From an uncultured Alphaproteobacteria bacterium (GTDB lineage: Bacteria > Pseudomonadota > Alphaproteobacteria > Parvibaculales > Parvibaculaceae), in the NCBI GenBank assembly GCA_903889655.1, contig CAISYL010000197.1, forward strand, positions 1 to 61,896: a stretch of 61,896 bases of DNA, read 5' to 3'. The notes beneath the pieces are model-generated. The model saw nothing but the letters and a program-made list of their open reading frames with translations. It did not search any database and was not told where the DNA came from. Shown here piece by piece: positions 34,814-43,361 of this stretch. The position numbers and the translations under genes are program-made. Numbering within the stretch: the first letter of the stretch is position 1; each line of letters begins with the position of its first letter.

Positions 34814-34865
34814 ATATTAACCTGTTAGCTCACACAGTGCTTCTTTGGGACAGGAGGGTCCCAAA
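34814..34865 (-). promoter_or_regulatory. Candidate LdtR-dependent promoter of ldt: palindrome plus -10 box
   Basis: TTTGGGAC-N6-GTCCCAAA (34844-34865) is a perfect palindrome with 8-bp arms. A good -10 box TAATAT (minus strand, 34814-34819) lies with no recognisable -35 box at the right distance. The palindrome centre is about 47 bp upstream of the expected start, a classic position for an activator. LdtR of Liberibacter activates its ldt gene; that this site binds LdtR here is inference. Confidence 0.45.
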
Positions 34866-34871
34866 ACGACT

Positions 34872-34900
34872 GCAGCGCGCCTCGATGAAAGGCGCGCTGC
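34872..34900 (-). terminator. Terminator-like hairpin downstream of ldtR
   Basis: GCAGCGCGCCT and AGGCGCGCTGC form an 11-bp perfect stem with a 7-base loop, followed on the minus strand by AGTCGTTTT. It begins 30 bp after the ldtR stop codon. Confidence 0.6.
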
Positions 34901-34929
34901 AAGAGCCGTGCAGATTTCGACGGTATCGT

Positions 34930-35442
34930 TCAGAGACGGTAACGGATCTGGTCGGTCCAGAAACGCTCAAGCTTGTGCAACGTCGCATTGATGAGCTTCA
35001 GCTCGTCGATGCTGATATCGCCCACTTCCGCAACCGAGCGGCAATGCTTGTTGTAAAGCTCGTCGATGGACTTGCAGATCGCCCGGCCCTTGTCCGTCAG
35101 GCGCACGCGCACCGAGCGGCGGTCCAACCGCGAACGCTGGTGGCTGATATAGCCGGCTTCGACGAGCTTCTTGAGATTGTAGGAGACGTTCGAGCCCAGG
35201 TAGTGACCCCGGGTACGCAGCTCGCCTGCCGTCATTTCGGCATCGCCGATGTTGAAGAGCAGCAGCGCCTGCACGCTGTTGATCTCCGAACACCCGATCC
35301 GGTCGAGTTCGTCCTTGATCACATCGAGAAGGCGGCGATGAAGGCGCTCCACATAGGTAAGCGCCTCCAGATAGGCCGGTTTGGAGGCGGCCTGCTCTTC
35401 GGTCGCGGCTGCCATGCTGGCCTGGGTCGTCGTCATAGCCAT
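34930..35442 (-). CDS. ldtR: MarR-family regulator, LdtR-like
   Basis: A 170-residue winged-helix regulator. The helix-turn-helix and wing (GDAEMTAGELRTRGHYLGSNVSYNLKKLVEAGYISHQRSRLDRRSVRVRLTDKGRAICKSIDEL, residues about 80-140) match the LdtR group, in which a MarR-type activator controls an adjacent L,D-transpeptidase gene. The C-terminal TDQIRYRL is also typical. GAGAGG lies seven bases before ATG 35442. The adjacent ldt gene and the palindrome between the two support the assignment. The ligand is unknown; osmotic and cell-wall stress is the known context in Liberibacter. Confidence 0.88.
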   Translation of the reverse strand: MAMTTTQASMAAATEEQAASKPAYLEALTYVERLHRRLLDVIKDELDRIGCSEINSVQALLLFNIGDAEMTAGELRTRGHYLGSNVSYNLKKLVEAGYISHQRSRLDRRSVRVRLTDKGRAICKSIDELYNKHCRSVAEVGDISIDELKLINATLHKLERFWTDQIRYRL

Positions 35443-35655
35443 GGATTGGCCTCTCAACTTCAACAAAATTCCTCGGGAATCGCCTGCGCGACCCCGTCCG
35501 TTTCGAACATATCCACCGGGCTCCTAACGACTGGTTTAAACTCGCGCCAAATTGGTCGAAAACTCGTTTTATAGACCCTTATGCCTATATGCGCGCTTGA
35601 GCCGCAAGATCGGGACATCCCAAGGCTTGTCGGCGGCAAGGCTCAGGCGTTATGA

Positions 35656-36675
<1,020 letters not shown>

Positions 36676-36681
36676 GCCGAT

Positions 36682-38223
36682 CTATTTCGGCAAGTCGAGC
36701 GCGTTCGTCAAATCGCCGGGCGCAGGATTTCCGTTCGCGATCAGCGCATCGGCGCGCGACCTCAACCCCGGCAGCTCCGGCAGATCGAAGCGCTTCGTGA
36801 TGAAACGCAGGATCGACGTCGTGTCGTAGAAGGTCTTGTCGACCTCGCCTTTCTTCGCAAAAGGCGAAACGACGATCATCGGAATACGCGTGCCCGGCCC
36901 CCAGCGGTCGCCCTTGGGCGGCGCGACATGATCCCAGAAGCCGCCATTCTCGTCATAGGTGATGATGACGAGCATATGAGCCCATTGCGGGCTCTTCTCG
37001 AGATGCGCGACCAGCTCCGCAATGTGGTCGTCGCCCGAGACCACATCGGCATAACCCGGATGCTCGTTGAGCTCGCCGCGCGGCTTGTAGAAGACGACGG
37101 GCTGAAGCTTGCCGGCGTCGATCGCCTTGATGAAGGTTTCGCCATTCAGGCCCGCGTCGAGCAGATGCTGTGCCCGCGCCTTCGTGCCCGGCGCCATGTC
37201 CGCAAAATAGTTGAACGGCTGGTGATGGCACTGGAAATTGCTGCCGCTTTCCTTGTAGCAGCCCTCCTTGAGCCCTTCGGCCCAGCCGCCGGCATACCAG
37301 ACCCATTTCGTGCCATGCGCCGAGAGAAGATCGCCGATATTCTTTTCGGTCTGCGGCGTCAACGTCTTCGAGGAGCTCGGGCGTACCGGGTCGTCATTGC
37401 GCTTCAACGGATTGCCGCTCGGCGCATAGGCCGGCTGCATGGTGTTCACCGCATAGAGATCGGGCGTCAGGGTTCCGTCTTTGGCAAAATACGGGACGCC
37501 GTGCATCGCCGACGCCGGAGAGCCCGGAACCGTGACCAGCGTCACGCCGTCTTTTCCGACCTTGGCGATCTGGTCCTTCGCGTCGGTCTCTTTCGCGTGC
37601 GGGTAGGCCGGCGTGCAGGCGCAGATGAGCCAGAAATGATTGAGGAAGGAGCCGCCGAAAGCACCCATGAAAAAATTGTCGGCCAGCGTGTAGCGACGAG
37701 CAATGTCCCAGAGCTTTTGTTTCGAACCGTCGTAGTAACCCATGACGAGGCCGCCCGCATCGCCATAGGCGGCGAAGCGATCGTTCCTGCCGCCATCGAT
37801 CTGCATCTGGTTCTGATAGAAGCGATGCACCAGGTCGCGCGTCGCGACGTTGAGCGGCAGATTGAAACCCCGGGCGCTGTCGATCGCGAAAGGAGCGTTC
37901 GGCAGATGCTTCGCCGTGGTGTCCGCCTCGGTGATCGCGGGTTCGACGCCCTTCTCCGTCAGCCCGCCCCAGACGGGCGGAAGCTCGGCCAGCACCTTGC
38001 CGTCACGATCGACCTGCGGTGCGGCCGACTTTGCGTCGGCGAGGCCGTTGGCGCCGGGATAATTGCCGAAGAGATTGTCGAAGCTGCGGTTCTCGGCATA
38101 GATCACCACGACCGTATCGATCGCCTCGATGCCCTTCGGCCCGTCAGCGGCAGCCGGCCGCGAAACAACACACGCCACAGCGGCAATGATCAGGCTCAAA
38201 CAGGCAGTCGTCCATCTCGGCAT
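36682..38223 (-). CDS. Secreted phosphoesterase, AcpA/phospholipase C family
   Basis: A 513-residue exported enzyme of the phosphoesterase family (PF04185). It starts with a signal peptide (MPRWTTACLSLIIAAVACVVSRPAAA). The N-terminal metal motif is VVIYAENRSFDNLFGNYPGANGL and the C-terminal one is MLVIITYDENGGFWDHVAPPKGDRWGPGTRIPMIVVSPFA; FLNHFWLICACTP lies between. It resembles Burkholderia-type acid phosphatase AcpA more than the larger haemolytic phospholipases C, but substrate preference cannot be read. An in-frame upstream ATG (38244) is possible. Convergent with hemB. No phosphate-box consensus is obvious upstream. Confidence 0.88.
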   Translation of the reverse strand: MPRWTTACLSLIIAAVACVVSRPAAADGPKGIEAIDTVVVIYAENRSFDNLFGNYPGANGLADAKSAAPQVDRDGKVLAELPPVWGGLTEKGVEPAITEADTTAKHLPNAPFAIDSARGFNLPLNVATRDLVHRFYQNQMQIDGGRNDRFAAYGDAGGLVMGYYDGSKQKLWDIARRYTLADNFFMGAFGGSFLNHFWLICACTPAYPHAKETDAKDQIAKVGKDGVTLVTVPGSPASAMHGVPYFAKDGTLTPDLYAVNTMQPAYAPSGNPLKRNDDPVRPSSSKTLTPQTEKNIGDLLSAHGTKWVWYAGGWAEGLKEGCYKESGSNFQCHHQPFNYFADMAPGTKARAQHLLDAGLNGETFIKAIDAGKLQPVVFYKPRGELNEHPGYADVVSGDDHIAELVAHLEKSPQWAHMLVIITYDENGGFWDHVAPPKGDRWGPGTRIPMIVVSPFAKKGEVDKTFYDTTSILRFITKRFDLPELPGLRSRADALIANGNPAPGDLTNALDLPK

Positions 38224-38276
38224 CGTTCTTGGTCCTCGTTGCACCGGACCAGATCATTTTCCTCAACGATCACATT

Positions 38277-38318
38277 CCTATGACATCGGGCCTATGACAT
38301 CAGGCCTATGACACCGAG
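38277..38318. repeat. Three tandem copies of a 14-bp repeat
   Basis: CCTATGACATCGGG, CCTATGACATCAGG and CCTATGACACCGAG lie head to tail at 38277-38290, 38291-38304 and 38305-38318. The third copy contains the stop codon and last codons of the TetR gene on the minus strand; the other two lie just beyond. Repeat-unit changes would alter the distance to the next gene but not the protein. Confidence 0.9.
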
Positions 38319-38782
38319 CCCACGACGCCCGCCAGCCCGGCGAGGGCGAGCGACGCGGTACCGTGGAGGACAGCGAGACCGCCCGCTTCCTCAACAAGCT
38401 CTGCGACATGCGTCACTTCTTCGGCCCGCCGCGCGGCCGCGTTCCGGTCGGCGAGCCGACCGAACATCAGCGCATAACGCCCGGGAAAGTCGCCCGCGAA
38501 TGTCAGGTAGGCGTCGCGCAGACCGCGCGCGCCGCGCGCGTTTTCGAGATCGGCAATCAACATTTCGTAGCCCTCGATCGCGATTGCGCCGAGAAGCTCA
38601 TCGAGATTGGCGAAGTGCCGGTACGGCGCCGCCTCCGAAACCCCTGCCCGCCGGGCTGCCGCGCGCAGCGTTAATGCTTCCCGTCCATGAATGTCGATCA
38701 GGGTCATCGCCGCATCGAGCAGCGCGCGCCGCAGATCGCCATGGTGATAGGTCGTCTTTTGTCCCCTCAGCTTCGCCCGCAC
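38306..38782 (-). CDS. TetR-family regulator, WHG-domain type
   Basis: A 158-residue regulator with the helix-turn-helix at residues about 15-58 (DLRRALLDAAMTLIDIHGREALTLRAAARRAGVSEAAPYRHFANLDELLGAI). The C-terminal half carries the TetR_C WHG-type motif (ELVEEAGGLAVLHGTASLALAGL). It is shorter than most TetR proteins (190-220 residues), and its end runs into a 14-bp tandem repeat, so the C-terminus may be trimmed. No obvious target gene is adjacent: the acid-phosphatase gene lies downstream on the same strand and ornithine decarboxylase upstream. Confidence 0.82.
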   Translation of the reverse strand: MRAKLRGQKTTYHHGDLRRALLDAAMTLIDIHGREALTLRAAARRAGVSEAAPYRHFANLDELLGAIAIEGYEMLIADLENARGARGLRDAYLTFAGDFPGRYALMFGRLADRNAAARRAEEVTHVAELVEEAGGLAVLHGTASLALAGLAGVVGSVS

Positions 38783-38877
38783 GTACCGTTCTCCCTTTGT
38801 CCGACCCGCCTCATGTTATCGGTGTTAACATACAATGCAAGCGATATGAAGGAACAGTCCGTGAACTGATTATGAGA

Positions 38878-40020
38878 TTAAATCCCGTCGTGGAAGCCAT
38901 CGATCTCGACAACGGTATCGGTATAGAAGCCGTTGAACGCGGTCTGCATGCCGATCGAGTAGGCGCCCATGCGGCGAAACTCAATCCAGTCGCCCTCGCG
39001 AATGTTTTCCGGCAGTTCAAACTCTACCTTGAAGACATCGAGACTGTCGCATGTCGGCCCGAAGATGCGGAATGTCCTGGGATTGCCTTCGACCGGATGG
39101 CACCTGCCCTCGCTGCGTCCGATGGCGCGCACCGGCGGCTTCAGAGGTCCAAGCTGGATTTCCGCCAGGCAGCCATAGATGCCGTCATTGATATAGAGAT
39201 CGCGCCCCTTGCGAAGCTGCACTTGCGTCAGTACCGAACAGCCATCGGCGCAAAGTGCCCGTCCCGGCTCGGCGAAGAGTGGCATTTCAAGTTCGAGTTC
39301 ATCGCGCGACTGACGGATAGCGGAAAAGAAGTCCTCGAGCGGCGGCACCACTTCACCATATTCGGCCGGAAAGCCGCCACCGACATCGAGATAGTCGATC
39401 GGCACGCCGGCGCGACGCGCGATGCCCGCCGCCTCGCGCATGGCGACCCTGTAGGCGTCGGGATCCGGGCACTGGCTTCCGACGTGAAAGGCGATGGCCG
39501 TGCGCGAACCACGGCGGTTCGCTTCCTGCAGAAGCTCGGCAGCTTCTTCGGACGGCGCACCGAATTTCGAGGAAAGGTCATAGACCGCCGCACCTTTCGG
39601 CGTGGCGATGCGGACCTCGACCGTAATGTCCTTGCCGACGACCTCGTGGAGCTTGTCGAGCTCGTCGATGTGGTCGACGACGTAATGCCCCACACCGTAG
39701 ACATCGGATGCCGCCTCGAGCGCGCCCCGGCTCTTCACCGGATGATTGAAGTAGCAATGCGCATCCGGAAACATCTCGCTGATCTTCGCAATCTCGGGCA
39801 GCGAGGCCGTGTCGAAATGGCGAACGCCGGCTGCATAAAGAGCGCGCAGCACATGAACGTCAGGATTGCATTTCACCGCATAGAGCACGGTCCCCGGAAA
39901 GCCATCGAGAAAACTCTTCGCGGTCGCCTGCAGCACATCCGGAAAGACCATGAACACCGGATAGGAGGGATTGAGACGTCCAACCACGTCGACGACGGAA
40001 CGAAACCTGACATCCTTCAC
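38878..40020 (-). CDS. Ornithine (or lysine/ornithine) decarboxylase, fold III
   Basis: A 380-residue PLP enzyme of the alanine-racemase-fold decarboxylases. The PLP lysine is Lys50 in LYAVKCNPDV, the phosphate loop is LDVGGGFP, and the C-terminal cysteine site FGPTCDSLD is that of eukaryotic-type ornithine decarboxylase. It produces putrescine and perhaps cadaverine. The start is GTG 40020, with AAGGAG seven bases upstream; the longer ATG form lacks any ribosome site. The beta-hydroxyacid dehydrogenase gene ends 16 bp upstream on the same strand, so the two may be co-transcribed. Confidence 0.92.
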   Translation of the reverse strand: MKDVRFRSVVDVVGRLNPSYPVFMVFPDVLQATAKSFLDGFPGTVLYAVKCNPDVHVLRALYAAGVRHFDTASLPEIAKISEMFPDAHCYFNHPVKSRGALEAASDVYGVGHYVVDHIDELDKLHEVVGKDITVEVRIATPKGAAVYDLSSKFGAPSEEAAELLQEANRRGSRTAIAFHVGSQCPDPDAYRVAMREAAGIARRAGVPIDYLDVGGGFPAEYGEVVPPLEDFFSAIRQSRDELELEMPLFAEPGRALCADGCSVLTQVQLRKGRDLYINDGIYGCLAEIQLGPLKPPVRAIGRSEGRCHPVEGNPRTFRIFGPTCDSLDVFKVEFELPENIREGDWIEFRRMGAYSIGMQTAFNGFYTDTVVEIDGFHDGI

Positions 40021-40036
40021 GCGAAAACTCCTTCGG

Positions 40037-40915
40037 TCAGCGGTCCGCCTTCTGCAGACGCGCAATCAGGCTCGATGTATCCCAGCGCCTGCCGCCCATG
40101 GCCTGCACTTCGGCATAGAACTGGTCGACCAGCGCCGTCACGGGAAGACGCGCACCGTTCGTCCTCGCCTCGTCGAGGCAGATGGCGAGATCCTTGCGCA
40201 TCCAGTCGACAGCAAAACCGTGATTGAACTCATCCGCAATCATGGTCTTGTAACGATTTTCCATCTGCCAGGATTGCGCCGCGCCTTTCGAGATCACATC
40301 GACGACGGCTTCGGGATCGAGACCGGCCTTCCTCGCGAAGTGAATGCCTTCGGAGAGGGCTTCGACGAGGCCCGCAATGCAGATCTGATTGACCATCTTG
40401 GTGAGCTGTCCCGCCCCCGCCGGTCCCATCAGCCTGACGGCGCGCGCATAGGCGACGATGACGGGTTCTGCGACCGCATAGGCCGGCGCGTCACCGCCCG
40501 CCATGACCGTCAGAATGCCCTTCTCCGCTCCCGCCTGCCCGCCCGAAACCGGCGCATCGACAAAACCGAGGCCGCACCCACGCGCAGCGGCGTCAAGTTC
40601 GCGCGCCAGGGAGGCCGAAGCGGTCGTGTGATCGACGAAGACCGCGCCCTTTTCCATTGCCTGAAAGGCACCGTTCTCGCCGAGCGTCACCTGCCGGACA
40701 TCGTCGTCGTTGCCGACACAGGCGAAAACGATGCGGGCGCCGCGCGCAGCCTCGGCTGGCGTTGAGGCCGATTGCCCGCCATGTTCGGCGACCCATTTTT
40801 CGGATTTGGCAGCCGTCCGGTTGTAGACGACGACCCGGTGACCGGCTTTCGTCAGATGGCCGGCCATGGGGTAACCCATGACACCCAGCCCGAGAAATGC
40901 GACTTTTTCCGACAT
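40037..40915 (-). CDS. NAD(P)-binding beta-hydroxyacid dehydrogenase (3-hydroxyisobutyrate dehydrogenase family)
   Basis: A 292-residue dehydrogenase. The Rossmann signature is VAFLGLGVMGYPMAGHLTKAGH at the N-terminus, the substrate loop is VDAPVSGGQAGAEKG, and the catalytic lysine is in GAGQLTKMVNQI. It belongs with 3-hydroxyisobutyrate dehydrogenase, tartronate-semialdehyde reductase and relatives; the substrate cannot be decided by eye. The ATG before SEKVAFLG was chosen because it gives the normal short N-terminus. It directly precedes ornithine decarboxylase. Confidence 0.85.
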   Translation of the reverse strand: MSEKVAFLGLGVMGYPMAGHLTKAGHRVVVYNRTAAKSEKWVAEHGGQSASTPAEAARGARIVFACVGNDDDVRQVTLGENGAFQAMEKGAVFVDHTTASASLARELDAAARGCGLGFVDAPVSGGQAGAEKGILTVMAGGDAPAYAVAEPVIVAYARAVRLMGPAGAGQLTKMVNQICIAGLVEALSEGIHFARKAGLDPEAVVDVISKGAAQSWQMENRYKTMIADEFNHGFAVDWMRKDLAICLDEARTNGARLPVTALVDQFYAEVQAMGGRRWDTSSLIARLQKADR

Positions 40916-41031
40916 CTTCGCTTTGCCTTTGCCTGCAGCTTCCCCCGAGGAAGCTTTTAGCAGGCAAGGATCAAAGTTCAAACCGCCGCGATCGCGCAGA
41001 TATTCATCCGTTTACTGATGAGATGAGGACG

Positions 41032-41814
41032 TCACTTCACCTCGCCCTCGGCGGCGATACGGCCCGTCTTGCAGAGGGTCGACGACTCGCCGTCGCATTC
41101 GGCGTAATAAAGGCGGACGACCGGACCGTCGACCGTAATGTCATAACAGTCCTTCGTGCCGTAATTGATGATGTCCGATTGATGGCACCAGCGGTCGCCC
41201 TCGATCCACCAACGGCCCGTGCCGGACTCGTTCCGCGTCGATGAATATTCGCTGTGATAGGTCTGATAGAAGTAATGCGTCAGGCTGACGGAGCTTGTGC
41301 CGTCTGCATGCAGCTCGATCACCGTATTGATGAGACGATTGCTGCCCTGCTGGTCGAGACGCCCCATTTCGAGATGGAACTGACGTCCGCCCATGCGCGA
41401 GCGGATGTCGTTGCCGTTGAGCGGCACGCCCTTATGCGCCGGTATCGGATCGGAAATGGCAGCCGACTGGACGGGGGTGATCGCATGCGCCAATGGCGCG
41501 TCCTTCGGTTTCTCGACTGGCTGTTCCTTGATCCTGAATTCCGGCCGCTGGAGCCTGATCGCCGGATTTGGCTCCAGTTTCGGCTCCGGCCTCGGCTGGG
41601 GCGGAATGATCCTCGGCTTGGGCGTCGGAAAAATGGTGACGTTGATGAGGCTCTGCGCCCGCGGAATGATGTCCGCCTCGGACGTCAGGATGAAATAAAG
41701 GGGGACATGCACCAGCGCCGCGAGCAGCAGCCCCCAATATCGCGGCCGGCGAGTGGGCCGCGAGGCCCAGTCGCCGTGGGAGAAGGTCATGTAGGCGGAA
41801 TCTATAGCAACCAT
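41032..41814 (-). CDS. TonB-like membrane-anchored periplasmic protein, unknown function
   Basis: A 260-residue protein. Residues about 25-45 form one membrane helix (YWGLLLAALVHVPLYFIL) after a short basic cytoplasmic part. A proline/lysine/glutamate-rich stretch (about 60-105, PKPRIIPPQPRPEPKLEPNP) follows, as in TonB and TolA. The C-terminal domain (about 125-260) has aromatic residues and four cysteines (HQSDIINYGTKDCYDITVDG, YAECDGESSTLCKTG), probably paired outside the membrane. I do not recognise that domain. GGGAG lies close before ATG 41814; an ATG at 41790 is an alternative. No TonB-dependent receptor or ExbBD is in the window. Confidence 0.7.
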   Translation of the reverse strand: MVAIDSAYMTFSHGDWASRPTRRPRYWGLLLAALVHVPLYFILTSEADIIPRAQSLINVTIFPTPKPRIIPPQPRPEPKLEPNPAIRLQRPEFRIKEQPVEKPKDAPLAHAITPVQSAAISDPIPAHKGVPLNGNDIRSRMGGRQFHLEMGRLDQQGSNRLINTVIELHADGTSSVSLTHYFYQTYHSEYSSTRNESGTGRWWIEGDRWCHQSDIINYGTKDCYDITVDGPVVRLYYAECDGESSTLCKTGRIAAEGEVK

Positions 41815-42108
41815 ACGCTCCCAGCGCGCGGTTTCCCGGCGCGACCTCCCTCACAAGACTGGATAGAGGTGCGGAACCAGAAGTGGCCGCCCCTCCCAGG
41901 ACAACCATGCTTCCGGTGGCTCCTCCCCAGGGGCCCTCGACGCTTATGACGCTTTTTCTATCGCCAAGGACGCCAGTTTTAGTAAATTGATATTACGAAA
42001 GCACCAGCCCGACCATGCGTCAAGCCGAGTGTTGTCGCTGGCGAAAATTTAATACGAAACAGTACTGCGAAAATTTCGAGTGCCGCTTTTTTGGGGAGGA
42101 AAGCGACG
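41815..42108. promoter_or_regulatory. 294-bp divergent region upstream of the MarR gene
   Basis: This lies between the TonB-like gene (minus) and the MarR gene (plus). GCGAAAATTT occurs twice, at 42041-42050 and 42067-42076, 26 bp apart and close to the MarR start, in an AT-rich patch. These repeats could be autoregulatory operators. GGGGAGG precedes the MarR ATG. I see no gene in the region. Confidence 0.5.
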
Positions 42109-42654
42109 ATGGCAAGACAAAAGAAGGATGTTTCAAACATCCCCGCCGCGCTTCCGGCGGAGACCTTGGCCGATAACCGGCTCTCGCCTCAATATTTTCT
42201 GAATCTGATCTCGGAAGTCGGCACGTTGCTGGCAAAGATCTACGACCGCCGCAGCGGATTGAGTCGAAGCCAGACGCGGATCATCACGTCGTTATTGCAG
42301 CGCGATGGGCAGACGCAGACGGATCTGGCGAACGAACTGCACATCCACAAGGTTTCCATCGGAATTTACGTGAATGAGCTTGAAGCGATTGGCCTCGTGG
42401 AACGACGTTCGCATCCGACCGACCGCCGCGCCAAATGCATCTTCCTGACGCCGCTGCTGCATGCGCACAAACCCCTGGGCCTTGCCCATTATGCGGACAT
42501 CCACAACACCGCGATCAAAGGCATCGGACAAGACGACTACATGACCATGCTCGATTGCATCGCGCTGATGCGCGGCAATCTGGTCGAACTCGACGAGACG
42601 GATCGTGCCGGAGAACCGGAATCGGATCAGGGCGTGCCTTCGGCAAGGCCCTGA
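42109..42654 (+). CDS. MarR-family transcriptional regulator
   Basis: A 181-residue winged-helix regulator. The DNA-binding part is SRSQTRIITSLLQRDGQTQTDLANELHIHKVSIGIYVNELEAIGLVERRSHPTDRRAKCIFLTPLLHAH (residues about 58-128), with the MarR DRRAK wing. The ligand is unknown. GGGGAGG nine bases before ATG 42109 favours this start over one six codons upstream. Its last 28 bp overlap the 3' end of the convergent flavin reductase gene. The pairing may be regulatory, because MarR proteins often control flavin-dependent monooxygenase systems. A direct repeat upstream may be its operator. Confidence 0.87.
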   Translation: MARQKKDVSNIPAALPAETLADNRLSPQYFLNLISEVGTLLAKIYDRRSGLSRSQTRIITSLLQRDGQTQTDLANELHIHKVSIGIYVNELEAIGLVERRSHPTDRRAKCIFLTPLLHAHKPLGLAHYADIHNTAIKGIGQDDYMTMLDCIALMRGNLVELDETDRAGEPESDQGVPSARP

Positions 42655-43118
42655 TAGCCGCCGCGGTGATAAAGCAGCGGCTTGCCGTCTTCCGAATATT
42701 CGAAATGAAGAACGCGGCCGATCATGATGATGTGGTCGCCCGCCTCATGCCGCGTCTCAACGCTGCATTCAAAATGGGCCAGCGCATCCTCAAGCGCCGG
42801 ACAACCATTGAAAGCTCCCACGCGCAGGGCGAGCCCCTCAAGGCTGTGATCGCCCTGCCTCGCCAGGCGCGATGAAATGTCCCGGTGATCTTCGCGCAGG
42901 ACGTTCACCGTGAAGCCGTTCACGGATTTGAAGGTCGAAAGCGTGTCGGACTTCTTGTCGAGACTCCAGAGGACCAGCGGCGGATCGAGCGACACGGAGG
43001 CGAATGAATTGACCGTGATGCCGATCGGGGGGCGACCCTCCATCTGCGTCGTGATGACGGCAACGCCGGTCGTGAAGCAGCCGAGCGCATTACGGAACTT
43101 GCGGGGATCATGCGTCAT
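42627..43118 (-). CDS. Flavin reductase domain protein (HpaC-like)
   Basis: A 163-residue split-barrel flavin-binding protein. The family blocks are RNALGCFTTGVAVITTQMEGRPPIGITVNSFASVSLDPPLVLWSLDKKSDT (residues 7-57) and, at the end, DHIIMIGRVLHFEY and PLLYHRGGYQGL. Such proteins supply reduced flavin to two-component monooxygenases, but no oxygenase gene is adjacent. The length is normal. It overlaps the MarR gene tail to tail by 28 bp, which is unusual in this window. Confidence 0.88.
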   Translation of the reverse strand: MTHDPRKFRNALGCFTTGVAVITTQMEGRPPIGITVNSFASVSLDPPLVLWSLDKKSDTLSTFKSVNGFTVNVLREDHRDISSRLARQGDHSLEGLALRVGAFNGCPALEDALAHFECSVETRHEAGDHIIMIGRVLHFEYSEDGKPLLYHRGGYQGLAEGTP

Positions 43119-43361
43119 TTTTAGGCAATCTGCTCCATCTACCGGAACTCGCGAGGGACTGCGACACCGCGCTCATGCGTCGCATAGCCGTTAAATCCCA
43201 GTAAACCTACCCACGCAACCCGGAGCCCGCGCAAAACCGCTCATTTTTCTGCAAAACGCATTGGTTAAACCCGCTGTTAATCGGCAGCCGACAAGATGTG
43301 GCTGTCGGGATGCCAGCAGTCCGGCACTTGTGGGGTTCACTGAGAGAAAGTTTCGGGCGCG
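43119..43361 (+). promoter_or_regulatory. Upstream region of motA with CtrA-like elements
   Basis: TTAA-ATCCCAG-TAAA at 43191-43205 is one base from the CtrA consensus TTAA-N7-TTAA. TTAA-ACCCGCTG-TTAA at 43265-43280 has perfect half-sites but an 8-bp gap. CtrA controls motility genes in many alphaproteobacteria. No sigma-28 or sigma-54 consensus is evident. Function is inferred. Confidence 0.35.

Noticed and set aside
35581-35655. A 24-codon frame ending just before hemB, possible leader peptide
   Set aside because: There is no ribosome site before its ATG and no attenuator hairpin follows.
38308-40227. A 639-codon plus-strand frame across the TetR and ornithine decarboxylase genes
   Set aside because: It spans two real genes and a spacer on the opposite strand and has no recognisable motif.
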